64,000 bases of DNA, from the NCBI RefSeq assembly GCF_905404315.1, contig NC_066266.1, positions 5,215,501-5,279,500 on the forward strand, written 5' to 3'. The translations under genes were made by a program, and so were the position numbers. The stretch comes from Leptidea sinapis (Eukaryota; Arthropoda; Insecta; Lepidoptera; Pieridae). The notes beneath the pieces are model-generated. The model saw only the letters and a list, made by a program, of their open reading frames with translations, did no database searches and was not told where the DNA came from. This document shows, one piece after another, positions 52,692 to 63,464 of this stretch; the stretch's first letter is position 1; every line of letters begins with the position of its first letter.

Positions 52692-54010
52692 CGGAACGCT
52701 GCAAGATTAGTGTTTGGTCTTTACGACGAATAATTGTATTATATGTTCCTACGAATATTGACTGATTGTAAATATAACATGTAAATAGTGAAAATACTTA
52801 AAGTCTGTTTTATTAGTGAAATATTTAGCGATGTGAACTGGGTTTTATGCATTTAATTTGTTAATTAATAGATGTTTATTTAGGGTTGCCACACATACTA
52901 AATAAAAATTGTAAGTGAATAAATTATAAACTTATAAAAACGAATTTCGAAAGTTAAATAGTATAGTTCAATTTATGATCTCTTTTTATTTTGGATTTTC
53001 AAATTTATGATGAAGGGATCAGATTAACTATTGTGTCAATTTCAAATGATAAGTGCCATACAAGTATTTCTCATTGTAAATACATCTAACTGTAACAGAG
53101 ATAGAAAGTTACTATCCTACAGACGTTATATATAATAATTTTACAATGAGAGAATAATATTGAATTTGTAAATAAATAGTACTTTATATTATTCTTTAAC
53201 CAGTAGTCCATCTTTAGAAGACAAGTCTACAGCTGGCAACCCTAAAAATTTTGCATGTTTTTATCTGATTCTTATTTTTTATATTATTATTTAGCTCAAA
53301 GATTCTTACGTTATAAATAAATGAATATGATTGTATTATATTAGATTTAAAAAAAAATGAAATGGAAAATATAAAAAGTGAAATGGTTAGATTCAAGTAC
53401 CATTATTTATTTAAAGACTTTTAGTTTTTGTTTAAAACTTATGGTTTTAAATATTTGTTATTATAACCATTTCATTTTCAGCTTTAAATGTCCCTTGAGA
53501 AGTTATGTAAAAAAGGTAAAGTGGAGTGTATACCATGATATTATATTAGAGGAGAAATTTAATTCGCGTTACCTCAAAGTGTCCTAATTGGGAAACATTT
53601 TGACAGTGATTACACAAACGGTGTATGCTGACGCATAAGTGACAAACTTCACTCTAGTGTTAACTAGAAGTCCTCTTTTTCTTATTGTTTTATATGTACT
53701 CTTATTAAGTACGTTCTTTTTTAGAAAATCATTGGGTGTATAGAATATCGTATATAAATGAAACTTATCTGATTTAATATCATGTCATTTTATTTATATT
53801 ATCATGATTTATATCTCTAAAGTCAACTTTCTTTTCGCCCTCGAGGTTTTACCTTGTTACACCCTGTTCTACTCGCAGTTATAACTATTTTGATATTTGG
53901 TAGATTTGACTGTGAAATTATCTGCCGTATTTTTGTTTTGATACACAAAGAAATATAATAAGTTGCTGCAGAAGTTTGTAAATACTTTGCTCAAAGATTA
54001 TTTTAATAAA
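52692..54010 (+). other. Probable 3' UTR and downstream flank with poly(A) signal candidates
   Basis: AATAAA occurs at 52901-52906 and 54005-54010, with further AATAAA-like sites between. I cannot tell which is used. No repeats were recognised over about 1.3 kb, unlike the surroundings, which fits transcribed UTR. Confidence 0.45.
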
Positions 54011-54014
54011 GTAT

Positions 54015-54635
54015 CTCATTTATATAAATGCTTATATCGAGCATAAAAATTTATCACGTAAATGCAATTGCAAATTTTCAAAGTTATGAAAACGGAATAT
54101 CTTTCCTCAATATAGGATTTCTCTTTTGACTTTTTTATTTCATTGATAAAAACATTAGGATAAAACAAAGTGGTCAGATTCTGTAAATTATTCGAAAGTA
54201 TCGAATTTTTAATCGAAAAAAAAAAACGAACGAAATTTGGAAAAATAAAATCTAAAAAAGTTCTGTGATAAAATAAAATTTTAGAATATTGTGGTCAGTA
54301 TCTGTGTGATTATTTTTTATGATTTTGTTACGGTGGATATGCGATTTGGGCAACTTATAATGTAACTATTATGTGAAGAAGTATTCTGTTATTATTTGTA
54401 AAAAATACACATATTATTAATTTTACACTCAATGATTGTAAGAGTAATTAATGTAAATCTTAAATTAATGTATTTTTCACTTTTCTGTACTACAATTTTT
54501 ATTATTACAATAATTTGTAAATATGATTTATAAAACTTATTTGAAAAAAAAAAAAAATTTAATAATACTCTTATTATTCAAATCTCTTAAATGATTATCA
54601 TTATTAGTGTTAATTTCGGTAAGTTTTACAAAATT
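54015..54635. other. Downstream flank, unassigned
   Basis: AT-rich, no feature. Confidence 0.35.
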
Positions 54636-54639
54636 ACTT

Positions 54640-54815
54640 CGGCATGAGGTGTATTCTCTACAAGAGGCATTTTCAGGAGATGTTGACTGTTTACACGAGA
54701 GCTTACGTGAGAGTGCTCTCTAGTGAAATTTATGGAAATTAAACTAAAGTTCATCTTTTATACCATTTAAAATATCAATGGAATTTACAAAATAACGAGT
54801 AATTCTATTAACTAC
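54640..54815. repeat. Family J repeat, copy 3, degraded
   Basis: 'cattttcaggagatgttgac', 'cgagagcttacgtgagagtg' and 'ggaatttacaaaataacgag' align loosely with 11750-11870 and 51470-51640. Confidence 0.4.
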
Positions 54816-55009
54816 AATCATTACTTTTTTCATTATTGACTAGGCAATGATGTATTGTGACCAGATTCGCATATCAACCGTAACGTGACTTATATTTATG
54901 TAGGTAGTGCATGTTAGTGTTTTGCAAGCGATTGTAATAAGCTATATCCACTTCTGTTTGACAAATAAAATATTCGACAGAGTCTCTTTTGTTTTTTCTT
55001 ATAGTCTTA

Positions 55010-55165
55010 ATTCCAGTGGGAGGCTTCGTACAGGATCCCAGCTAGATGGTACCACACCGGCACCTTTTTCTACCATCAAGTAGCAGTTTGTAAGCAATTT
55101 TAATGTTTTGGTTTGAAGAGCGTAGATCATCGATCAGAGGAATTAATGAGGAACTTAGACTTTAC
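55010..55165 (-). mobile_element. Family D element, degraded
   Basis: 'ccagtgggaggcttcgtaca', 'ctagatggtaccacaccggc' and 'atttttcaaaaacc'. Confidence 0.55.
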
Positions 55166-55489
55166 ATATTTTGGATTTTTCAAAAACCCTCATCCAATTA
55201 TTTATAAAAAATGGAGTCTACTTTCTCTAAATAAAATACTTTTAAAATGATTTAAATGCATGTAACTGTTATTTTATTTTGTTAAGTTTTTGCGTAAAAG
55301 TTGCATTTTTAGTGTCCGTACCCAAAGGGCAAAACAGGATCCAATAGTAGTAATACTAAGAGTACGCTGTCCCTCCAAAAGACTGTATCTCACGAATCGT
55401 GTAAGACAGTTAAAAAATTTCACAGCTGACGATTATATTTCTGTTGCCGCTATAAAAGAACTGAATAAAATAAATACTTAAGGGCTCCC

Positions 55490-55830
55490 ACACGACATTG
55501 AAAAAAAAAGAAATTAGAAACCTCTATATCATTTTTAAAGACTTCCTTTGATACCCCACACGTATGTATGGGTTTGAAGAAAAACATTTTTTGAGCTTCA
55601 TTCTAAGTATGGGCACCCCCAAAATTTTTTGGTGAAAATGTTAATGCGGTCCACAGAATACAATATCTACTTACCAAATTTCAACAGTATAGTTCTTATA
55701 GTTTTGGAATAAAGTGGCTGTTTTCAAGCTTGTCAACTGTCCGTGTATGTCAACACGGACAGTCAGACAGACATGACGAATCCATAAAGGTTCCGTTTTT
55801 TCCCATATGGCTACGGAACCATAAAAAGCA
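55490..55830 (+). mobile_element. RTE-like repeat, family H, copy 2
   Basis: Same series as 16500-16812. Ends 'gctacggaaccataaaaag'. Confidence 0.55.
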
Positions 55831-55842
55831 ATGAAACAAATT

Positions 55843-55975
55843 AGTCTTGAGACACATGCCGCGTGGGACCCCGGAGTGCGAAGAATCCACACAAACTCTG
55901 ACAGCTATATCAGCCAACGGATCAGCCTAGCTATCCAACGCGATGAAGATGCTGTCATGAGGGTTTTTACGTCAT
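55843..55975 (+). mobile_element. LINE ORF2 fragment, family O
   Basis: In frame: THAAWDPGVRRIHTNSDSYI then SQRISLAIQRDEDAVMRVF. Related to 31925-32090 (-). Confidence 0.45.
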
Positions 55976-56004
55976 GTTATCATATTAAGTATTGGAAAAA
56001 CAAC

Positions 56005-56290
56005 CAACCACTGGGAGGCTCCTTTGCACAGAATGCCGGCTAGATTATGGGTACCACAACGGCACCTATTTCTGCCGTAAAGCAATAATGGGTAAGCATT
56101 ACTGTGTTTCATTCTGAAGGGCGCTGTAGCTAGTGAAATTACTAGGCATTGAGACTTAACATGTTATGTCTCAGGGTGACGAGCACAATAATCGTAGTGC
56201 CGCTCAGAGATTTTGGGTTTTTCAAGAATCGTGAGCGGCACTGCATTGTAATGGGCAGGGCGTACCTATTACCATCAGTTGAAAGTCCAG
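56005..56290 (-). mobile_element. Short interspersed element, family D
   Basis: 'ccactgggaggctcctttgc' to 'tgcattgtaatgggcagggc', with the internal hairpin. A nearly full copy. Confidence 0.7.
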
Positions 56291-56554
56291 CTCATCCCGT
56301 TACGTATTGGCATACAATAATATAGATGTAAGTTTTAATAAAAATATGTAACATAATTACACGAACGTTTTAATATACTTAAGATGGACTTGTTACTGAG
56401 TTTGACCGTTTAAGCATGGCTACCCTGGCCATATTTTAGGAGAGATACCCCCCCACGCAATAAGCAATGGCTATTAAGCAAAGATACAGAAGGTAGAATA
56501 TCGAATGCTTGAAGTGAGCTTGAATGAAGCTTTACCAGTGTACCAATAGTACCA

Positions 56555-56810
56555 ATAAGCACAGGATGCCGGCTAGATTATAGGTAGGTACCACAACGGT
56601 GCCTTTTTCTGTCGCGGCACATTAATGTGTAAGCATTACTGTGTTTCAGTCTGAAGGACGCCGTAGCTAGTGAATTTACTGGGCAAACGAGACCTAAAAT
56701 CTTATGTCGCACGGTGATGAGAGAATCCCAAGCGGTACTGCATTGTAATTGTCAGGGCGTATCAATTACCGTCCTGAACGTCTCGTCTCTTTTCGCCATA
56801 AAAAAAACTT
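56555..56810 (-). mobile_element. Short interspersed element, family D
   Basis: 'gcacaggatgccggctagat' to 'actgcattgtaattgtcagg'. The hairpin region is shortened. Confidence 0.65.
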
Positions 56811-56819
56811 GAAAACATC

Positions 56820-57240
56820 CCGTAAGAAATTTCAACAACCATTTGGTTTCATAAAAGTAATATGAGAACAGCTCAGTGAATACTGAACAAGGTTATATGA
56901 ATACTCCTTTTTGCGACCTTCTTGAGAGAAACCTCAATACATGTTTCTTTAAGTAATTTAGTCAACCTTGTATAAGTACTATGTACTCATACGTAACATG
57001 TCTAGACATTGTAAATAACTCAAGGGTAATATAATTCATATTGGAATATAATCAATATTTATTTAAATATGACAGCAGCCTTGAGTTAACTTTACAATGA
57101 CTTTATGCTAATAGCTGATACTTGCGAGCTAGTAAAATATGTAGTTAGGTCGTATAGACAATATTAAGCAGAGATAGTAGATAGTTTTGATTCAGACGGG
57201 ATCTATATCTTTTGTATGTTTCTTGACAGACAAAATAATT
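56820..57240. other. Intergenic, unassigned
   Basis: Nothing recognised. Confidence 0.35.
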
Positions 57241-57252
57241 TAATTTTAGTAG

Positions 57253-57443
57253 CTTTCTCGTCTCCGATGAGAAAATTAGTGCCTTACAATCCATGAAAGA
57301 AATGCTAAAGAGAGAAAATCAAAGCAGGTGCCGTCAAATAAGCCTAAAGGAACAATGGGCTTCACGTCGCGAGAAGGTTCCTGGTGAAAAGACAATTATT
57401 CTTGCGACAACCTTCGGGGAGAAATGCTCAATAGGAAGACATT
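57253..57443 (+). other. Unidentified open reading segment
   Basis: The + frame from 57253 reads SFLVSDEKISALQSMKEMLK, RENQSRCRQISLKEQW, then ASRREKVPGEKTIILATTFG and a stop at 57443. A plausible acceptor 'taattttag' lies just upstream, and base composition is more coding-like than its flanks. I recognise no family. It could be an exon of another gene, a TE exon or chance. Confidence 0.25.
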
Positions 57444-57579
57444 AACGGATTGCAGGCTGAAATTGACACATAACGTAAGCTTTAAGAAGTATATGTACAC
57501 ATTTTTTTGTAGAAAAGGACTGGAAGGAAGAAAAAAGAAGAAAAAGAATTTGGAGAAAAGTTTTGGAGTGTAGTGTAAA

Positions 57580-57665
57580 AGTGGAGTTTTTCAAGAATCC
57601 TAAGCGGCACTGCACATTAGGCAGGGCGTATCGTCCAGTGAACACCTTGTTCATCTCGTCGCTTT
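57580..57665 (-). mobile_element. Family D fragment
   Basis: 'gtttttcaagaatcctaagc' and 'ggcactgcac', then 'ggcagggcgtatcg' and 'cttgttcatctcgtcgctt'. Confidence 0.5.
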
Positions 57666-57899
57666 TAACCGACTTCAAAAAAGGAGGAGGCTCTCAATTT
57701 GTCGGTATTCTTTTAAGTTTGTTACCTCAGAACTTTCGACTGGGTTAACCGATTTAGTTGATTTTTTTATTTGAAAGCTGGTTCTTCCCGTGTGATCCAG
57801 TCCACATCTTCAGATCCAGATCTGACAATGGAATCCACGAGAAAACCATAAAATGCTTAACTTTACTATTAGCAAATGTTTTGACCTTTCGGTTCATAT

Positions 57900-58010
57900 T
57901 GTTAACCTCAGGATGTAAATTGGTTGCCTACAGGACAGGCTACGCCTAGTGTAGGGACCAAATATAATGTAATATTATGTAATAAAGTGTCTGTATATAA
58001 TAAATAAATA
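57900..58010. mobile_element. Possible LINE 3' tail
   Basis: 'ctacaggacaggctacgcct' and 'agtgtagggaccaaa', ending in AATAAATAAATAAAA. This recalls terminal 3' UTRs of lepidopteran LINEs/SINEs. Confidence 0.35.
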
Positions 58011-58555
58011 AAATGTGCGACAAATGAACGAATCAATATCGCGCAAACTGATTCTATTTTATTGGAAAGGATATAATTCAAATGTAGTTTGGTGAGAGTT
58101 TGGTTAGGTTCCATTATGTGTTCCATAACAAAGTGATTTTGAGTCTAGTTGGTTATTGTTCGTCGATACGTAGAAAGTATGTAAGGATTCCTAGGTGGAC
58201 TAAGCTCACAACTTTTTCTTGATAGACAGTCACCACCACCATATACCGTTGGGTTAATGGCCTCGTTTTGGCCTACACATTAATGCGTTTGAGTACACAA
58301 AGTACACGCTACGCGCAATAAAATAATTGATGCACCGTAAAAGTTATGGTGGATTGAGATGGCTTTTTTTATTATGTTTAATGTTTAGCTTTGCCTACAG
58401 TGCTGTAAAACATGGTACGTTTAATGTAATTATACTTTGAATAAATATGTTTTTATGATCCACTCCTATTTATATTTTAATTGTGTGAAGAAGTAATGTG
58501 ATTTTACGACTATTATTTAAAATCATTGCTGCGAATTAAAACAAAATCATAAACT

Positions 58556-58915
58556 AATGAGGGCAAGGAAATACCACTTATGAATGTCAAAATATTTCTA
58601 TTCTTATTATATTTACCGCCACTTCAGAAAAGGTTGAGCCTCAATGAGAAACCCGTTGCCACTCTTTTAAATTATTATTTACAGCTTCATCCTTTTACAA
58701 ATCATTTCAGTAACAATATATTAATATGCAAAGTGATGCAACAAAGTATTACTGTGTGGAAGTCTTCCGTAGCTAGTGAAATTACTGGACAAATGAGACT
58801 TTACAATTTATGTCTCAAGGTGACGAGCGCAGTTGTAATTCTGCTCAGAATATGCGGCAGGGCGTATCAAAACCATCAGCTGAACGTCCTGCTCGTCTCG
58901 TCCCTTACTTTAATT
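58556..58915. mobile_element. Family N fragment followed by family D (-) fragment
   Basis: 58556-58745 matches 50245-50400. 58755-58915 is a family D piece ('gctagtgaaattactggaca', 'tgtctcaaggtgacgagcgc'). The 174-codon open frame across this region is a by-product of the two repeats. Confidence 0.55.
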
Positions 58916-58999
58916 AAAAAAAAACTTAGAATGTTTTGTAGTTATAATAAAAAAAATTATTTAAAAGATAATTTTCCTATAAAGAAGTCCTTAGTACAG

Positions 59000-59420
59000 C
59001 AGGGAGGCAGAAGAGAAAGTTGCATACATCGTTATGATATGCAGGGGTTTGGCCAGATAACTGTAGTCACAGAGGACTCTCCCCGAGGTGACTGGTTATA
59101 TTAGAGGTACGATAAATTACCTTGAGGAGGCCCCACGAATTATAGGAACAGTAGATATCGAATTGGAGAAAATAGCCCATGAATACCAACGCCTGTAAAA
59201 TATACAGAATAAAATACGCGCTTCTTGTAGGTATTCAATGGAATTCCATAGTTTAGTTGTACGTGGTAAAAGACTTCCTTGAATATCTATGAAAACAACA
59301 TTGTCGTTCCATATTACGCAGTAGCCAGCTATCGTTGAAATTATGAATTATGGTAGGTAACGAATCTATCTAATAATTTCCCAGGTGGTTATATTCGTAA
59401 GCAAACCTGTCCTGTCTGTA
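59000..59420 (-). mobile_element. LINE ORF2 C-terminal remnant
   Basis: The minus strand reads FIDIQGSLLPRTTKLWNSIE with shifts, the 'RSFLPRTTKLWNSLP' signature seen in family C-like LINEs. Confidence 0.45.
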
Positions 59421-59429
59421 TATAGTACC

Positions 59430-60540
59430 GTAGTAACATGTTTGATGATGACGCAACGACGCTCCTTCGCTAAACAATGTCCATACTAATTTGTCACTAC
59501 CGTACTACTAATTGAGATGGAACGCGTTATGCAACAGTGTGAATACTATGAGCCGACCGATACGTCATTTTATTTGAAAAAAGTATAGTTTTACTCATTT
59601 TGCTTGACAAACAAAACTAAATACTCCAATTATTAACATATGATACACAAATAAATGTTATTAATAAACAAAATAAATTTTATAACAGTTATTATATTTT
59701 GTGGGTATTGAATCCGACTGAGCTGTAACGCTCGGCTATGAAACATTCCTTTGCACAAATCTGTTCGAGTCGGCTAAAAGAGACAATATTAATAATTATT
59801 ATTAATCAATACTTTTAAGATTTCGTTTCTTTCGGCACTCCCTATGACTGCCTGTTTTTTTAATATCAATCACACACGATTATAGTAATTACATCAACAT
59901 AATATTTTATATCACATATACATTGTGCATAAGGATGTATATCTTATATAATATTGTATTTTTTATTTCATTATCTGCAATAGTAATACTTATCTCTTAT
60001 AACACACCCAAAAAATAATTATTTTGAAATTCTAACATCAAACGGAATACGATTCCGTGTATCTCTTGCATAACTGCACCCACTTTTTAATTGATGTAAA
60101 TACATGGTACACGGGTGTTATGATACTTTCTTTTTTGGGTTCCGCAATATGATCTTGTATTACACCACAGCTTTTGTTTCTCGAATCATGAAACTGAATT
60201 AGTAAGATTTTGAGGAAATCTTACTGATGGTTATTCCTCGTAGTTACATTTGCAACCTGAGCAATCACATGAGCCTTTCAAGCGTTTCGGTAAGGGTAAT
60301 AATATTATATTGGCCTGAATGTATTGCAATTTTAATTGTGAAGCGGAAGTATGTTCATCAAGATTAGATTTTACTTGGGAAAAATTTAAAAACCACAAAT
60401 GTTATTCCAATCAACGCAAAGCATTGCTTTTTTCTATATAAATTCAATCTTTGATAAGTTCACATTATTGGCGGCGTCGTATATATATGTTTAAATATTC
60501 AAAAATCTAATAAATCCCAAAAATCTTGCAAAAAAATATC
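59430..60540. other. Intergenic, unassigned
   Basis: No gene or clear repeat recognised. Confidence 0.35.
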
Positions 60541-60547
60541 GACTTAG

Positions 60548-60758
60548 AGCGCTTTCGCTCTACGTCCGATCCGAATCAGACCCGTACCCGTGAAAAGTGG
60601 TCCAGTGTAGTCGTAGAACTATTTCTAACGGTTGATGGAAAGAAATCGGATGATGAAAGACGGATCTAGTGCCTAATCTACCACAGAAATAGTTCTACGA
60701 CTTCTTCGGACCATGATTCCACGGATGGGGATCGGATTTGGATCGGACGTAGAGCGCT
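60548..60758. mobile_element. Foldback element with ~75-bp inverted arms
   Basis: The left arm 60548-60626 (AGCGCT, 'ctctacgtccgatccgaatc', 'gtcgtagaactatttct') is inverted against the right arm 60685-60758 ('agaaatagttctacgacttc', 'ttggatcggacgtagagcgc'). The spacer is 58 bp. No coding content. Confidence 0.7.
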
Positions 60759-60837
60759 GTAAAACATACATGCGTTACGTCATGAGAGCATTATGTTCAC
60801 CGTGACGGTAGCCTGGTTGATCTTCTTACCATAGTTT

Positions 60838-60985
60838 TTTTTAAGAAAAGAGAGGACAAACTAGCGTCCGGGCCACCTGATGTACATTGATCACCGCCGT
60901 CCCCATTTTCTTGCAACACCAGAGAAATGACAAGAGCGTTGTCGGCCTAAGGAAGGTGTTCGCGCTTTTTTTTGAAGTGGGCTAA
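60838..60985 (-). mobile_element. LINE family C 3' end
   Basis: 'gggccacctgatgtacattg', 'cttgcaacaccagagaaatg' and 'gaaggtgttcgcgctttttt'. Confidence 0.6.
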
Positions 60986-61221
60986 TAGATATTTCACATC
61001 AAAAGCTGCTATTATTCGTGATTCTAATATCTATTTTTATTTGAGCAAGGATATTCTTAATAAACTTATATGCATACAAAGTTTAAATTTTTCTCTCGAG
61101 GACTGGAAAGATATGCGATATTATTTTAAATTTTCCTTCGCACGCTGATCTAGGCTAAATAACTTTCAATTTTACGTCATAGAATATACATTTTTACTCT
61201 TCCTGTGAGTGGATTACATCA

Positions 61222-61355
61222 TGTAAGGCTGGGTCCACATGTATAAAGAAATAGAACATTAAAAACAAAATAGAAAGAGTGCGTAGTGAGGAAAAAGAAA
61301 GAGAAGAGATATCTTTCGTTTGCCATTATTAGTTTTATGTGGACAAAGCCTTACA
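61222..61355. mobile_element. Small MITE
   Basis: TIRs TGTAAGGCTGGGTCCACAT (61222-61240) and ATGTGGACAAAGCCTTACA (61337-61355), 17 of 19 bases inverted-identical. Interior 134 bp total, purine-rich. Confidence 0.65.
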
Positions 61356-61417
61356 GAAATTAATATATTGTTTTTATTCATATTATTTTTTACAACTTCT
61401 TTGACCGATGTTTTAAA

Positions 61418-61675
61418 TCAACGGCGCCTATTGCTGCCGTGAATCAGTAATGTGTAATCATTACTGTATTTCGGTCTGAAGGGCGCCATAACTAGTGAAA
61501 TTACTGGGCAAATGAGACTTAACATCTTATGTCTCAAGGTGACGAGTGCAGTTGTAGTACCGCTCAGAATTTTAGGGTTTTTCAAGAATCCTGAGCGGCA
61601 CTGCATTGTAATGGGTAGGGTGTATCAATTATCATCAGCTGAACGTCCTGCTCGTGTCATCCCATATTTTCTTTA
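61418..61675 (-). mobile_element. Short interspersed element, family D
   Basis: 'caacggcgcctattgctgcc' to 'tgcattgtaatgggtagggt', with intact internal hairpin at about 61558-61606. Confidence 0.7.
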
Positions 61676-61689
61676 AACTTAATAAATAT

Positions 61690-62450
61690 AAATCCAGTGT
61701 CCTGATGTAAGTTTCCAGTGAACTAAACTAATGAACGGATTTTTAAGGGGATTACTTCATGGAGTGCAGTTTAGTCTAACTTGAGAAATAGGTGCTTATT
61801 TGGATTTACAACCTATAATAATATTTATTTTCAATACTTGTTTGGATGGACATATTTTCTATGAGAGAAATGACGCACAGTTTGACAGTTTTGCTGTGAA
61901 ACAATTTCATTATAATAACAGGGAGCATATTTTGCGAAATAATTCTTGATGTTATGAAAATATTGACATATTAATAAAAAACAGTATTTTATTTAATACT
62001 AGCTGACCCGACAGACTCTGTATATAATATATAAAATAATGTATTTTTTATGAATTTGCCAATAATATTTCATAACATCAAGAATTGCTTCGTAAAAATG
62101 CAACCTGTTGTTGTAATGAAATTGTTTCACAGCATAACTGTCAAACCGTTGCGTCAATAAATTCGACGGGGTACGCATCAAAGGAAAAACAAATTTCTTG
62201 TTTTTATTTAATTCCGAGCATTTTCCTATTTATTTACCTTTTAAACCTTCCCTGTACTTCCACAAATAATTCCGCCGTTCTCGAGTTTTAGCGAGACTAA
62301 CGAACAGCAATTCATTTTCATATATATAGATTTACATTTTAAACCTTCCCTGTACTTCCACAAATAATTCAAGACCAAAATTAGCCAAATCGGTCCAGCT
62401 GTTATCGAGTTTTAGCGAGACTAACGAACAGCAATTGTTTTATATATACA
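61690..62450. mobile_element. Two family G elements, converging
   Basis: A + copy at 61690-61997 ('catggagtgcagtttagtct') runs directly into a - copy that begins 'tactagctgacccgacagac' at 61998 ('catcaagaattgcttcgta', 'gtcaaaccgttgcgtcaata'). The - copy's distal part contains a duplicated 'gttttagcgagactaacgaa' at 62285 and 62411. Confidence 0.6.
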
Positions 62451-62519
62451 GGGTGTTTTATATATACAGGATGTCCCAAAGCCATGGGACATGAAGGGAA
62501 AGTACCTTAAATATCGTAG

Positions 62520-63232
62520 ATAGGGTATTTTACTGAAAGAAGACTTTATCTTATTTTTAAAAGTTAGTAATTCTCCATACAAAGATTTTCTAAAAATTAC
62601 TTGCCTCGTCCGGGAATCGAACCGACGAAATGTAAAAAAAAACACCCCTACTTTTATGATATGTAAATATGAGAAAGTAGTCAATGAAGTGGTTATTTTT
62701 TTGTAAATTAATTAATTAAATGCTCAAAATGTGATCCCTCCTGTCTTACACAAATCGCCAATCTTTTAATGAGCTGCCTTTTGATTTTCCTATAATTTTA
62801 TGGTGAATACTCGATATGATATGGCACAATTCTGTTTGTAACTCGCCCACGTTCTCGTATCGCATTTAAAGTAAAAAATAACTATGCTATAAAGTATTTT
62901 TATTATGAAGTGGGTACTTATTTGTGAATTATCAATGCTATTTATGGAATGATAATATCTCTACTTTTCGGACGTCGTCGTCGGCAATTAATAACTTTCT
63001 TGAAACTTGACTCAAACATTTTACGTTGCTCCTTTCTTTTGAAATACTATGTTACTTAAAAAGAGTTATTAATTTTTGGCTATTCTTTCGATTGGCATCG
63101 TAAAATTAGGGGTGTTTTTTTTTTTACATTTTAGTCGGTTCGAGTCCCAGACGAGGCGAGTACCTTATTTTTAGAAAATCTTTAAATGCCGAATTACTAA
63201 CTTGATAAAGTCTTCTTTCAGTAAAATAAATA
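62520..63232. mobile_element. Long foldback enclosing a mariner-like remnant
   Basis: Arms of about 115-120 bp: left 62528-62650 ('tactgaaagaagactttatc', 'ctcgtccgggaatcgaaccg', 'aaaaacacccctac') is inverted at 63108-63228 ('aattaggggtgttttttttt', 'cggttcgagtcccagacgag', 'ataaagtcttctttcagtaa'). It encloses the transposase remnant at 62695-62870. Confidence 0.65.
62695..62870 (-). pseudogene. Tc1/mariner-type transposase C-terminal remnant
   Basis: The minus strand reads ENVGELQTELCHIISSIHHK and, after a frameshift, KRLAICVRQEGSHFEHLIN. The last part fits the 'R..~C....G.H(I/F)EHL' C-terminus of mariner-like transposases. No DDE core remains. Confidence 0.6.
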
Positions 63233-63234
63233 GT

Positions 63235-63262
63235 AACAACGTCTGTCGGGTCAGCTAGTTTT
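63235..63262 (+). mobile_element. Family G terminus
   Basis: 'caacgtctgtcgggtcagct' plus 'agtttt' is the inverse of the terminus at 61998. Confidence 0.5.
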
Positions 63263-63464
63263 TATATAAAATGACTTTTGAATACATTAAATTAATTAAA
63301 ATAAATATTACACTCATCACTGCTTAAGTGACACACGATATGTATACACAAACATTACAGAGGTCTATGACAAACAAACCGTCATAAAGTCTAAACGTAA
63401 TAATCAAATGAATTGTGGTCTAATTTCGAGCTCTGACCAACCACCAGCATGTCTTAATACGTTA

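Noticed and set aside
58580..59104. 174-codon open frame, the longest in the window
   Set aside because: It runs across family N and family D repeats; the translation has no protein-family character and changes character at repeat borders.
2101..61675. CRISPR-like or regulatory array formed by repeated family D units
   Set aside because: Copies lie in both orientations at irregular distances and with variable truncation, as expected of interspersed transposons.
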